DNA from: an uncultured Collinsella sp.
GTDB taxonomy: Bacteria > Actinomycetota > Coriobacteriia > Coriobacteriales > Coriobacteriaceae
Assembly: GCA_902494945.1 (NCBI GenBank)
Contig: CABUVF010000004.1
Coordinates: 1 to 34,450 of the forward strand
Length of the DNA stretch: 34,450 bases
Direction of reading: 5' to 3'
This document shows positions 23,985 to 32,060 of the stretch, piece by piece. The stretch's first letter is position 1, and each line of letters opens with the position of its first letter. Under the pieces are notes generated by a model. That model searched no databases, was not told where the DNA came from, and saw nothing but the letters and a program-made list of their open reading frames with translations. The position numbers were made by a program, and so were the translations under genes.

Positions 23985-24073
23985 CAAAAAGGGACAGGTC
24001 CATTATGGCAGCTCGTGACAAGACGGCGCAGCGCCTCGCTCAAAACCTGCCAAAATAAACCTGTCCCTTTTTG
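23985..24073. repeat. 27-bp inverted repeat between focA-like gene and selA
   Basis: Arms 23985-24011 and 24047-24073 are 24/27 complementary around a 35-nt loop; the outer part is AAAAAGGGACAGGT/ACCTGTCCCTTTTT. On the minus strand the 3' arm ends in CCCTTTTTG, so it can act as a terminator for the upstream channel gene (stop at 24095). It resembles a small MITE-like element. Confidence 0.75.
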
Positions 24074-24094
24074 GTCGGTTATGGGTTGGGTCCT

Positions 24095-24931
24095 TTAGGA
24101 CTCTTTGTTGGCGTAGATAAACCAGTAGCCCAGCGCCACGATCAGGGCGCCACCCACGATATTGCCCAGCGTGGCGACCGTAAGGTTGAGCGCCAACCCG
24201 GCAGCGTTGAGGGCATCGGCGCCAGCGACATCGGCTCCATAGCCGCAGGAGTGCATCAAAATACCCATGGGCAAAAAGTACATGTTGGCGACGCAGTGCT
24301 CAAAACCGCAGGCCACAAAGGCAGCGATGGGCAGCAAAATGCCCACGACCTTGTCGACCACGGTCTTGCCGGCAGTGCCGATCCATACGGCCAGGCAGAC
24401 AAAGATGTTGCACAAAATGCCGCGGAAGAAGATGGTAACGGCGTCGATCGCAACCTTACCGGCGGCGACGCTCACCATGGTATTGGCGACGGCCTCGCCG
24501 TTGAGCTTATAAATAGCTGCCATGTAAATCAAAAAGACAACGAACAGGGCGCCGGCAAAGTTGCCGATCCACACAACAGCCCAAGCCTTGAACATCTGGA
24601 CGAGCGTAATCTTTTTGCTCTTAAGCGCGCATACCATAAGCGAGTTACCGGTAAACAGCTCCGCGCCGCAAATGAGCACGAGCACCAGTCCCAGGCAAAA
24701 AGCAAGACCGCCCACGAAGCGCTGGGCGCCCCAGCCAAGCGTGGGATCGCTCAGAAAGACCGTGAAGAACAGGCCGCCGAAGGCGATAAACGCTCCGGCG
24801 AACATGGCGAGCAAAAAGGCCTTCGAGACCGGCAGGTTGGCCTTGGTAACGCCGGCGGCCTCGGACTTAGCCTCGATCGCGGCGGGCGCCAGGCAGTCGG
24901 GGGTGGGGTATTCTGCCTTGAAATCTGCCAT
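24095..24931 (-). CDS. formate/nitrite transporter family channel
   Basis: Pentameric FNT-family membrane channel, 278 residues, six predicted membrane helices beginning near residue 35. Family signatures visible: GAELFTGNSL in the middle of the protein, GILCNIFVCLAVW and CGFEHCVANMYFLPMGI in the second half (central histidine included). It most likely carries formate (FocA-like); nitrite (NirC) or hydrosulfide cannot be excluded. ATG at 24931 gives a soluble 30-residue N-terminus; the ribosome site (AGGAAAG) is distant, so the start is less certain. It stands next to selA; formate dehydrogenase is a classic selenoprotein, but none is in this window. Confidence 0.88.
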   Translation of the reverse strand: MADFKAEYPTPDCLAPAAIEAKSEAAGVTKANLPVSKAFLLAMFAGAFIAFGGLFFTVFLSDPTLGWGAQRFVGGLAFCLGLVLVLICGAELFTGNSLMVCALKSKKITLVQMFKAWAVVWIGNFAGALFVVFLIYMAAIYKLNGEAVANTMVSVAAGKVAIDAVTIFFRGILCNIFVCLAVWIGTAGKTVVDKVVGILLPIAAFVACGFEHCVANMYFLPMGILMHSCGYGADVAGADALNAAGLALNLTVATLGNIVGGALIVALGYWFIYANKES

Positions 24932-25000
24932 GTCAGTCACTTCTTTCCTAATCAGCAGGGACGAGCATTGCCAATGCAAAGGCCCCGCGTCGGACGGTCA

Positions 25001-25038
25001 AAACAAAACAGGTCAGAAGTAAACGTACCTCTGACCTG
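25001..25038 (-). terminator. terminator of the tRNA-Pro/tRNA-Gly transcript
   Basis: Perfect 9-bp stem CAGGTCAGA/TCTGACCTG (25009-25038) with 12-nt loop, followed on the minus strand by TTTTGTTTT. Confidence 0.8.
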
Positions 25039-25047
25039 CAAATTACT

Positions 25048-25121
25048 TGGAGCGGGCGACGGGAATCGAACCCGCGTCATCAGCTTGGAAGGCTGGGGTT
25101 CTACCATTGAACTACGCCCGC
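25048..25121 (-). tRNA. tRNA-Gly (anticodon UCC)
   Basis: 74 nt with encoded CCA. Acceptor GCGGGCG/CGCCCGC, D-arm GTTCAATGGTAGAAC, anticodon loop CTTCCAA (TCC), T-loop TTCGATT. Second tRNA of a two-gene transcript. Confidence 0.96.
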
Positions 25122-25127
25122 AAGATA

Positions 25128-25204
25128 TGGTCGGGACGACAGGATTTGAACCTGCGACATCCTGCTCCCAAAGCAGGCGCGCTACCAAACTGCGCCACGT
25201 CCCG
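25128..25204 (-). tRNA. tRNA-Pro (anticodon UGG)
   Basis: 77 nt with encoded CCA. Acceptor CGGGACG/CGTCCCG, D-arm GCGCAGTTTGGTAGCGC, anticodon loop TTTGGGA (TGG), T-loop TTCAAAT. Lies 6 nt upstream of tRNA-Gly. Confidence 0.96.
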
Positions 25205-25255
25205 AAGGTGTTGAGCAGCTAAGGTCTAAACCTTGCGTGTCCCAAAGCGAAGGAA

Positions 25256-25284
25256 ATTATAGGGGAGACTCCCCGCCTGTGCAA
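25256..25284 (-). promoter_or_regulatory. promoter of the tRNA-Pro/tRNA-Gly operon
   Basis: Minus-strand -35 TTGCAC (25284-25279) and perfect -10 TATAAT (25261-25256) with 17-nt spacing, about 50 nt before tRNA-Pro. The spacer contains the palindrome GGGGAGACTCCCC-like sequence, which could also serve as a weak terminator for brnQ. Confidence 0.8.
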
Positions 25285-25295
25285 GCATTGATGCC

Positions 25296-26654
25296 TTAGC
25301 TCCTCGAATGTGCAACAAAACGACTATGGAGCAGACCGATCACAAATGCCACCACGGCAACCGGCGCCCACGCGGCACCGATATCCGCCAGCGGCAGCGC
25401 ATCGAACGGCAGCCACGCGCCCGCAAAGAACGCGTCGCGAACCGAGGTGATCACGCTCTGCACCGCGACAACGCCGCCGACCCAAACCCACACCTGCGGA
25501 TGCGCGTCGCAAAAACCGTGCACCAGGCCCATAAGCACCAGCACAATGGCGACGGGGTACAAAGCGTTGAGCATGGGCACCGAGAACATGAGGATCACGT
25601 CGAGGCCCACGTTGGAGAGCACGCACGAAAACGCTGCGAACACAAAGGCGAGTATCGCAAAGGGACGGCGCATGGCCTCCTCGGAAGCCTCCGCTCCCCC
25701 TTTAACCACATACGTCTCGCAGAAGTAACGCGAGCAGCAGCTGATAAGGCCGATGCACACGTTCATGCAAGCGAGGAAAAAGATCGCAAAGACCACGACC
25801 GTGCCGGCAAGGCCAAAGTGCATAGAGGCCGAACGAGCGAGGATGGCGGCACCGTTGGTGGCATCGGGCATAACCGTACCGAGCTGCATGCCGGCAAGCG
25901 CCAGGCCGCAGTAGATGATGGCCATGAGCACGCCAGCGATCACACCGGAGCGCGAGATCTCGAAGGCCACGCGCTTGTCATCGGTAACACTCAACTCGTG
26001 GATGGTCTCGGCGATGATGATGCCAAAGGCGAGCGACGCGAGCAGGTCCATGGTCTGATAGCCAGTCAGAAAGCCCTGCACGGCAGCGCCAGCATCGTAG
26101 GGGGCCTGCGGCGCGGCAGCGGGACCCAGCGGCGAGATCACGGCAGCACCAACGACCAGCACGATGAGCGCAATGAGCGCGGGGCCCGTAATGCGGCCGA
26201 GCACGCGTGTGATGACGCCCGGGCGCAGCGTGAGCGCAAACGCGACGACAAAGAAGCCGACGGCAAACACCAGGCGCGCCGTGCCGAGCGAGACGCCCTC
26301 GGGCAACAGCGGCACCAGCATCTCGAAGGCCGTGGAGCTCGTGCGCGGAATGGCCAGGCACGGGCCGATAGCCAGATACACCGCCGCGACAAAGAACTCG
26401 CCGAACTTGGGATGCACACGGCCGGCAAGCTCGCGCGCCGTTCCGGCAAGTGCCACGGCGATAAAGCCCATGACGGGCAGGCCGATGGCGGCAATGAGAA
26501 AGCCGAGCATGGCGACCGGCGTGGCAGAACCTGCCTGCAGCGCCAGCAGCGGCGGAATAATAAGGTTGCCGGCGCCAAAGAGCATCGAGAACAGGGCGAT
26601 ACCGACGGTAACGACATGGTCGGAGCGCAGGCCGCGCGGCGCGGATGAGGCCAT
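25296..26654 (-). CDS. brnQ: branched-chain amino acid carrier BrnQ (LIVCS family)
   Basis: Cation-coupled uptake of leucine, isoleucine and valine across the cytoplasmic membrane. 452 residues, about 12 hydrophobic segments. The family N-terminal signature is clear: VGIALFSMLFGAGNLIIPPLL near residues 17-37, and AIPRTSSTAFEM near 103. ATG at 26654 behind GAAAGGTGG. Monocistronic: a terminator of the upstream selenium operon lies just before it. Confidence 0.93.
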   Translation of the reverse strand: MASSAPRGLRSDHVVTVGIALFSMLFGAGNLIIPPLLALQAGSATPVAMLGFLIAAIGLPVMGFIAVALAGTARELAGRVHPKFGEFFVAAVYLAIGPCLAIPRTSSTAFEMLVPLLPEGVSLGTARLVFAVGFFVVAFALTLRPGVITRVLGRITGPALIALIVLVVGAAVISPLGPAAAPQAPYDAGAAVQGFLTGYQTMDLLASLAFGIIIAETIHELSVTDDKRVAFEISRSGVIAGVLMAIIYCGLALAGMQLGTVMPDATNGAAILARSASMHFGLAGTVVVFAIFFLACMNVCIGLISCCSRYFCETYVVKGGAEASEEAMRRPFAILAFVFAAFSCVLSNVGLDVILMFSVPMLNALYPVAIVLVLMGLVHGFCDAHPQVWVWVGGVVAVQSVITSVRDAFFAGAWLPFDALPLADIGAAWAPVAVVAFVIGLLHSRFVAHSRS

Positions 26655-26675
26655 GGGACCACCTTTCGGGTCGAA

Positions 26676-26706
26676 ACAAAAACGGGACGGGCAAAAGGCC
26701 CATCCC
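26676..26706 (-). terminator. terminator of the selD-yedF-DUF3343-desulfurase operon
   Basis: Stem GGGATGGGC/GCCCGTCCC on the minus strand (26684-26706, with G-T pairing) with a 5-nt loop and a TTTTTGTTT tract, 16 nt after the desulfurase stop. Confidence 0.85.
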
Positions 26707-26721
26707 GCAAGTATATACGCT

Positions 26722-27861
26722 TTAGCAAGCTAAATCGCGCAAAGCTTCAATCGCGGCGTCAACTTCCTCGTCCGTGTTGAAATACCCAAACGAGAAGCGA
26801 ACGACACCCTGGCGCTCGGTCCCCAACGCGCGGTGCATGAGCGGAGCGCAGTGGGCGCCGGGGCGCGTCGCAATCCCCCACCCTTGCATGAGCGCGTCCG
26901 AAATCTCGGCCGAATCGATATCGCCCACGTTGAGTGAAACGATCGCCGAGCGCACGGGCTGGTCAAAGGCACCGTAGAGCTTGATCTCCGGGATTTCGCG
27001 CACGCCAGCGAGAAAGCGATCCGCCAGTGCTCGCTCATGCGCCGCAATCGCCTCGACCCCACCTTGGGCCTCGATAAAGTCGAGGCCGACAGAAAGGCCG
27101 GCGACACCGTGGCCGTTGAGCGTGCCCGCCTCCAGGCGCGTGGGCCACTCAAGCGGCTGCAGCGGATCAAAGCTGTGCACGCCCGTACCGCCCATGGCCC
27201 AGGGGGCCACGTCAATGCCCTCCGCCACGGCCAGGCCGCCGGTCCCCTGCGGACCCATGAGCCCCTTGTGGCCGGTAAAGCACACCACGTCGAGCCCCAT
27301 GGCCTGCATATCAATATGCGCCGTGCCGGCAGACTGCGAGGCATCGACGATCACGAGCGCACCGGCCGCATGGGCCATGGCGGCCACGCGCGCAATGTCG
27401 ACCGCGTTGCCGGTCACATTGGAGGCGTGCGCCACCACCACGGCACGTGTGCCCGGCGTCACCAGCCGCTCAAGCTCTTCGTAGTCGAGCGCACCGTTCG
27501 CGTCGCAGCCCGCATGCTCAACGGTCACGCCCTGCTCTGCCGCCAGGCGGTTGAGCGGACGCAACACGGAGTTGTGCTCGAGCACCGTCGTGACCACGCG
27601 GTCGCCGCGGCGCACCACGCCATTGATGGCGGTGTTGAGCGCCGCGGTGGAGTTGGACGTAAAGCACACATGATCAGCCCGCGGGCAGCCCAGCAAGCGC
27701 GCGAGCTTGGCACGGCAACCGTGAATCGTACGAGCGGCATCGAGGGCACCCGACGTGGCGCCGCGCCCGGCATTGCCGAGCGAGCACATCGCCTGCGTCA
27801 CGGCATCGATGACCGTCTGCGGCTTGTGCATGGTCGTCGCCGCGTTATCCAGGTAGATCAT
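26722..27861 (-). CDS. class V aminotransferase-fold cysteine desulfurase / selenocysteine lyase-like enzyme
   Basis: PLP enzyme of the NifS/CsdB group, 379 residues. PLP lysine K199 in FTGHKGLMGPQGTGGL, and the active-site cysteine C338 in RPGAHCAPL. It likely mobilises sulfur or selenium from cysteine/selenocysteine; this clade regularly accompanies selD and yedF, pointing to delivery of selenium for selenophosphate or a labile selenium cofactor. ATG at 27861 overlaps the DUF3343 stop (ATGA) and has GGAGG inside that gene, so translation is coupled. Last gene of the operon. Confidence 0.9.
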   Translation of the reverse strand: MIYLDNAATTMHKPQTVIDAVTQAMCSLGNAGRGATSGALDAARTIHGCRAKLARLLGCPRADHVCFTSNSTAALNTAINGVVRRGDRVVTTVLEHNSVLRPLNRLAAEQGVTVEHAGCDANGALDYEELERLVTPGTRAVVVAHASNVTGNAVDIARVAAMAHAAGALVIVDASQSAGTAHIDMQAMGLDVVCFTGHKGLMGPQGTGGLAVAEGIDVAPWAMGGTGVHSFDPLQPLEWPTRLEAGTLNGHGVAGLSVGLDFIEAQGGVEAIAAHERALADRFLAGVREIPEIKLYGAFDQPVRSAIVSLNVGDIDSAEISDALMQGWGIATRPGAHCAPLMHRALGTERQGVVRFSFGYFNTDEEVDAAIEALRDLAC

Positions 27862-28109
27862 CGCACGACCTCCCACATATCAATCACGGTATAGCCCTCG
27901 GTGGGAACGCCCGCCGCGGCGAGTTCGCCGCGCAGCAGCTCCTCATCGGCAGGCAACGCTTTCCACGCCAGACCACAGCCGGCAGCGACCTCCCCGGGCA
28001 CGGGAATCGTTCGCCCGAGAAGGCCACGCTCAACGCACAGGGACTCGCAGCCCATGGCGGCCGCCGTGGTGGGAAACGTGATGACAAGCGCCGGGCGCTT
28101 CTCCCTCAT
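27858..28109 (-). CDS. DUF3343 protein (putative Se/S carrier)
   Basis: Small cytoplasmic protein of 83 residues. Family features: hydrophobic VITFPTTAAAMGCESLC at the N-terminus, RTIPVPGEVAAGCGLAWK in the centre. Cysteines in GCESLC and AGCGLAW are candidates for carrying persulfide or selenium. DUF3343 proteins are found with SelD, YedF and selenium-dependent molybdenum hydroxylases. Start ATG 28109 has GGAG 5 nt upstream; the frame upstream lacks a good start. Confidence 0.85.
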   Translation of the reverse strand: MREKRPALVITFPTTAAAMGCESLCVERGLLGRTIPVPGEVAAGCGLAWKALPADEELLRGELAAAGVPTEGYTVIDMWEVVR

Positions 28110-28128
28110 GGCAACTCCAACCAATACG

Positions 28129-28755
28129 CTACGGGCGCACGACGCGCACGGCCTGCTCCATCTTCTCCACGATCACATACATGTTCGTGACCTCGCCCAC
28201 GGCAAGCTGGTCCTTAATGCCATAGTGGTCGAGGCAGGTGCCACAGGTGAGGATCTCAACGCCCAGCTCGGCCAGGCCCTTCAGGTCGTCGAGTACCGGC
28301 GAGCCCTCGACGGTGAGCTTGGCTCCGCCGTTGTAGAACAGCATGGTCGCGGGCAGCTCCTCCTGCTGCGTCACGGCAAAGATGAAGGCCTTCATGAGCT
28401 TGTGGCCCAGCTCGTCGTCGCCGCGGCCCATGCAGTCGGTGTAGACGGAAATGACGAGCTCGCCCTTGCCGGTGCTGGCACCACAGAAGGCAGCGCCATC
28501 CTGCTCGGGATCGGCCACGGCAATGGCACCAGAGGTCGCCACGGTCACGTGCCACTCAGCGTCAGAAACCTTCTCGACCGAGGCCGTGCAGCCCTTCTCC
28601 TGCGCCATCTTGGAGATGTTCTTGACGGCGGTCTCGTTATCGACCGAGGTCACCACGGCACCCTCGCCGTCAAACTGTTTGAGCGCCTTAAGCGTCTTGA
28701 CGACGGGCAGCGGGCAGGCATCGCCCATGGCATTGACTTCAATTTTGGTAGACAT
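28129..28755 (-). CDS. yedF: sulfurtransferase-like selenium metabolism protein YedF
   Basis: Protein of 208 residues: an N-terminal TusA-like domain with the CPxP motif (GDACPLPVVKTLKAL, Cys near residue 14) and a C-terminal DsrE-like domain. The TusA cysteine probably carries persulfide or selenium. YedF with SelD and DUF3343 is the set linked to the labile selenium cofactor. ATG at 28755 is preceded by AAAGGA. Lies 60 nt after selD and 19 nt before DUF3343. Confidence 0.92.
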   Translation of the reverse strand: MSTKIEVNAMGDACPLPVVKTLKALKQFDGEGAVVTSVDNETAVKNISKMAQEKGCTASVEKVSDAEWHVTVATSGAIAVADPEQDGAAFCGASTGKGELVISVYTDCMGRGDDELGHKLMKAFIFAVTQQEELPATMLFYNGGAKLTVEGSPVLDDLKGLAELGVEILTCGTCLDHYGIKDQLAVGEVTNMYVIVEKMEQAVRVVRP

Positions 28756-28815
28756 AGCTACATCCTTTCAAAAGGGACCGCCCAGAACAGCAGGCGGTCG
28801 CATAAACGGTTTTCC

Positions 28816-29865
28816 TTAATGCACAACGCGAACAGCAGGACCGCCCGGCACCGGCTCGCACGCGCGACCGATTGTGGCGGCAACGCGCCCCTCGGCATGT
28901 AAACGACGCGCAAGCTCATCCACATCCGCCACGGGCGCCGCGATAAGCAGGCCACCAGACGTCTGCGGATCGTACAGCGCGTCGAGCATGCCCGGCTCCA
29001 GGTCCTCGTCGGCAGCCACACGCGGGCCAAAAAAGTCCTGGTTGCGGTAGGAGCCCGCGGGAATAATGCCCAGACGCGCCATGTCGAGCACCTGGTCAAA
29101 GAGCGGCACCGCCCCCGACACAAGCTCAATCTGCACGCCCGAGCCCTCGGCCATCTCGCACGCGTGCCCGATCAGGCCAAAGCCCGTGACATCGGTGCAG
29201 CCGTGAAGCTCGAGGCCCTCGGCCAGACGAATCGGGGCCTCGTTGAGGGTGCGCATCGAGTCGAACATGGCTGCGGCCTCGTCCTGCTCGATGAGCTCGC
29301 CCTTAATGGCCGTGGTGATGATGCCAGAGCCGATCGCCTTGGTCAGCAGCAGGACATCGCCAGCGCGCGCGCCGCTGTTGGCGAGCATGCGGTCGAGCGC
29401 GACAAAGCCGCTCACAGACAAGCCGTACTTGGGCTCGTCGTCGTTGATGGTATGACCGCCCGCGATAGAGCAGCCCGCCTCGACGCACTTGTCGGCGCCG
29501 CCCGCCAGAATCTGGCCGGCAACCTCAACACCCAGGCAACTGGGTATGCAGAGCAGGTTCATGGCATGGCTCGGCCGCCCGCCCATGGCGTAGATGTCCG
29601 ACAGCGAGTTTGCCGCGGCAATCTGGCCGAACAGAAACGGGTCGTCGACCATCGGCGGGAAGAAGTCGATGGACTGCACGAGACCCAGGTTATCGCCAAC
29701 GCGGAAGACGCTCGCATCGTCGGAGGTATCGAACCCCACGAGTAGGTTGTCGTTATGCACATTGGGCAAGTCGCCCAGGACCTGGGCGAGGGCTCCAGGA
29801 GCCAACTTAGCGGCTCAACCGCTCGCGGCCGTCATAGACGTGAGCTTAATCTGATCGTCAGGCAT
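28816..29865 (-). CDS. selD: selenide, water dikinase SelD, a selenoprotein (Sec at codon 17)
   Basis: Makes selenophosphate from selenide and ATP for both selenocysteine and other selenium uses. 349 residues when the in-frame UGA at 29817-29815 is read as Sec. The frame from ATG 29865, which has an AGGAGG ribosome site 5 nt upstream, reads 16 codons, UGA, then AAKLAPGALAQVLGDLP; this puts Sec where SelD has its catalytic Cys/Sec followed by an essential lysine (here K20). Later motifs: LLVGFDTSDDASVF, AGGHTINDDEPKYG, TDVTGFGLIGHACEM. Without recoding the gene would lose its active site. It follows the activator gene by 70 nt and leads yedF-DUF3343-desulfurase. Confidence 0.93.
29771..29814 (-). 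promoter_or_regulatory. putative SECIS element of selD
   Basis: Directly after the UGA, the mRNA can form two hairpins: GGCUCC-U-GGAGCC (29803-29791) and UCGCCCAGG-U-CCUGGGCGA (29789-29771). The second has GGUC at its tip about 32 nt after the UGA, resembling the bacterial SECIS apical GGU read by SelB and within the accepted distance range. Confidence 0.6.
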
Positions 29866-29935
29866 CGATACCTCCTCTCATCGGTCAATCATTTTCTCTC
29901 AGTATACGCATGAATGCGAGCCCAAGGCGGATGCA

Positions 29936-30700
29936 TTAATTGAGCGCCTGTGCGCGAATCGCCGCGCCGATGGCACCGGCAAAGCGAGCCTGGGGCGAGG
30001 TTGTCACCGGCGACCCCAGTAGCTCGCCCAACCGCTCCACCACGAAGGCGTTCTCGCACAGGCCACCGGTCAGGTAGTACGGGGCGCCCGCGGCCTGCCC
30101 GGCCATGGTCGCCACGCGCGAGACCACGCTGTCGATCACGCCACGTGCGATGTTCTCGCGCGGCTCACCGCGACCGATCAGGCTGATAACCTCACTTTCG
30201 GCAAACACCGTGCACATGCTGCTGATCTTGGTGGGCTCGCCGGAACGCGCCAGGTCGGCCATCTGCTGCTGGGAAATGCCTAGGCGGTCGGCCATGATCT
30301 CCAAAAAGCGCCCCGTGCCGGCGGCGCACTTGTCGTTCATGGCAAACTTGGCCACGCGGCCGCCTTTAAGCTGGATGACCTTGGTGTCCTGGCCCCCCAC
30401 GTCAATCACCGTGCCGTGATCGCCAAACAGACGCACGGCACCGGTGCCGTGGCAGGTAATCTCGGTCACGACCTTGTGCGCATAGGGCACGGCAACACGG
30501 CCGTAGCCAGTCGCGATCACGCGCACGTCGTCGGCAGCCACGCCATAGCCAGCCGCTGCCAGTGCCTCGCGCAGCCGCTCGGAAGCATCGACCGAGGAGA
30601 ACCCGGTTGGCTGCACGCACGTCCACGCCACCGAACCCTCCCCGTCGACCACAGCAGCCTTAGCCGCCCTAGACCCGATATCGATCCCGATCCCTATCAT
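29936..30700 (-). CDS. ATP-dependent activator of the BadF/HgdC family (acyl-CoA dehydratase activase / DCCP reductase)
   Basis: Homodimeric ASKHA ATPase of 254 residues with a bridging [4Fe-4S] cluster; couples ATP hydrolysis to low-potential electron transfer into a partner iron-sulfur protein. Seen: phosphate-binding GIDIGSRAAKAAV (residues 5-17), VIDVGGQDTKVI, the cluster cysteines C125 (DKCAAGTGRF) and C163 (SSMCTVFAES), and C-terminal GGLCENAFV. AGGAGAG ribosome site before ATG 30700. It lies just downstream of two double-cubane-type proteins, its likely partners, and upstream of selD. Confidence 0.9.
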   Translation of the reverse strand: MIGIGIDIGSRAAKAAVVDGEGSVAWTCVQPTGFSSVDASERLREALAAAGYGVAADDVRVIATGYGRVAVPYAHKVVTEITCHGTGAVRLFGDHGTVIDVGGQDTKVIQLKGGRVAKFAMNDKCAAGTGRFLEIMADRLGISQQQMADLARSGEPTKISSMCTVFAESEVISLIGRGEPRENIARGVIDSVVSRVATMAGQAAGAPYYLTGGLCENAFVVERLGELLGSPVTTSPQARFAGAIGAAIRAQALN

Positions 30701-30755
30701 GGCTCTCTCCTAATCAGCAAGAAAATCAAACGATCAGACACTGCTGCAACAACGG

Positions 30756-30867
30756 CCCTCTGGCGTCTGAGGTGCCCGAGATTCCGAGCGACAAGCCCGA
30801 CGAAGCGTACTCAAGGTACGCGAGGAGGGTTGGAGCCGGAAGGTCGGGCGCCTCAGACGTCAGAGGG
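30756..30867. repeat. long covarying hairpin element, copy 3
   Basis: 112-bp nested inverted repeat. Outer arms 30756-30772 and 30851-30867 (16/17 paired), then GCCCGA/TCGGGC, an imperfect middle stem, and the central hairpin GCGTAC-TCAAG-GTACGC (30805-30821). The right arm overlaps the last codons and stop codon of the 30860-32023 gene. Confidence 0.85.
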
Positions 30868-32023
30868 TTTCGATAAAGGCGGCGATGCGCGTCTCGATTT
30901 GGCCCATGTCACCGTTGCTGTAGTCGGTCTCGATCTTCATATACGGAATGCCCGCACCCTCGACAGCTTCCTGCATGCGCGCACTCTCCACGTTAAAGGT
31001 GTGGCAGGCCTGTAGCACGCTCTCTACCACGCCATCGACATGATACTTCTCGCACATGGCAAGTGTGTTCCCCATGCGGCTGTCGTTGGGCGTCATGACC
31101 GAGCAGTTGATATCCAGGTAGCGGTCGGCGATGGCGCGCAGGATATCGGGAGCATCGGGGTCGATCATCATGGCCGCCGTGCGCTCACCCGAGCAGTCGT
31201 CCATGCACACGACCACGCCGCCATTGGACTCGATAGTACGGCCTATCTTGTTGATCACGCCGCCCACCGGGCAGCCGGTGATCAGAATGCGCTTGGCATC
31301 CGCCGCAACCGGGCGCTCGCCCGCGTCGTAGGCCTCGCGCAGCTTGGCAACCTTTTGCTCCAGCTGATCCGTATAGGCCTCGATATCAAAGCTGAACGTA
31401 CCGGCAAACATGGTGCTCATCAGGTCGACGCCGCTCATGGCCGCCGGCTGGTTAGCCTGCAGCGCAAACATCTCGAGCTGGGCCGCACGCAAACGGTTGC
31501 GACGACGGACGGCGGCGCGCAGGTCATCGTCGGTAATCGTGATGCCGTAGAAGTTCTCGAGCTCCTCCTTGAGTAGGCGGCACTCCTCGTACCAGCTTTC
31601 ACGCTCGTAGGCGCGATCGCGACCCTGCGGCAGGTGCAGAATGTGCGTGCGCTTGAGCTCCCCCAGCAGCTCGTACATCTTCTTCTTGCCGTCGCAGGTG
31701 GTCTCGCCGATGATCATGTCGCTAAAGTACGTAAACGGGCACTTTTGCGAGTAGGCAAAGCCGTAGGTCGACTTGATGAGCGGGCAGAGGTTCGCGGGCA
31801 GTACCTTCTCGGCCTCGGGGATCACCTCATCGGACGTACCGCACAGAGCGACACTTGCGGCCCCCGCGGCATCGATAATCTCGAGCGGCGTATAGCTGCA
31901 CAAAAAGCCGACCAGGCGATTGCCGGCCTGTTTATAATCCTTGACGCGAATAAACGCCGCCTTGCGCTGCTCGTTGAACTCCTCAAACGTGCGCGGCAAC
32001 GGCTGCTCAGTATTTTCCGACAT
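30860..32023 (-). CDS. double-cubane-cluster protein, 2-hydroxyacyl-CoA dehydratase family (second gene)
   Basis: Protein of 387 residues related to HgdB/FldB and closest in layout to the YjiM-type double-cubane-cluster reductases, which take electrons from a HgdC-like ATPase to reduce small substrates at very low potential. Cysteines C42, C61, C80 (LCPLIKS), C95 (KCPF) and C110 (TTCDGKKK) are candidate cluster ligands; PVGGV and CMDDCSGE motifs lie in the second half. True start is ATG 32023 behind AAGGAG; an open frame upstream runs through the hairpin element and is not coding. Physiological substrate unknown; operon position with the activator and selD suggests a shared condition or pathway. 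Confidence 0.87.
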   Translation of the reverse strand: MSENTEQPLPRTFEEFNEQRKAAFIRVKDYKQAGNRLVGFLCSYTPLEIIDAAGAASVALCGTSDEVIPEAEKVLPANLCPLIKSTYGFAYSQKCPFTYFSDMIIGETTCDGKKKMYELLGELKRTHILHLPQGRDRAYERESWYEECRLLKEELENFYGITITDDDLRAAVRRRNRLRAAQLEMFALQANQPAAMSGVDLMSTMFAGTFSFDIEAYTDQLEQKVAKLREAYDAGERPVAADAKRILITGCPVGGVINKIGRTIESNGGVVVCMDDCSGERTAAMMIDPDAPDILRAIADRYLDINCSVMTPNDSRMGNTLAMCEKYHVDGVVESVLQACHTFNVESARMQEAVEGAGIPYMKIETDYSNGDMGQIETRIAAFIETL

Positions 32024-32060
32024 ATAACTCCTTAACAAACCTTTTAACCAACCAAGGAAA

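Noticed and set aside
28816..29805. SelD starting at the TTG codon just after the UGA
   Set aside because: It would remove the active-site residue and glycine-rich start; the AGGAGG-preceded ATG at 29865 with Sec at codon 17 explains the gene fully.
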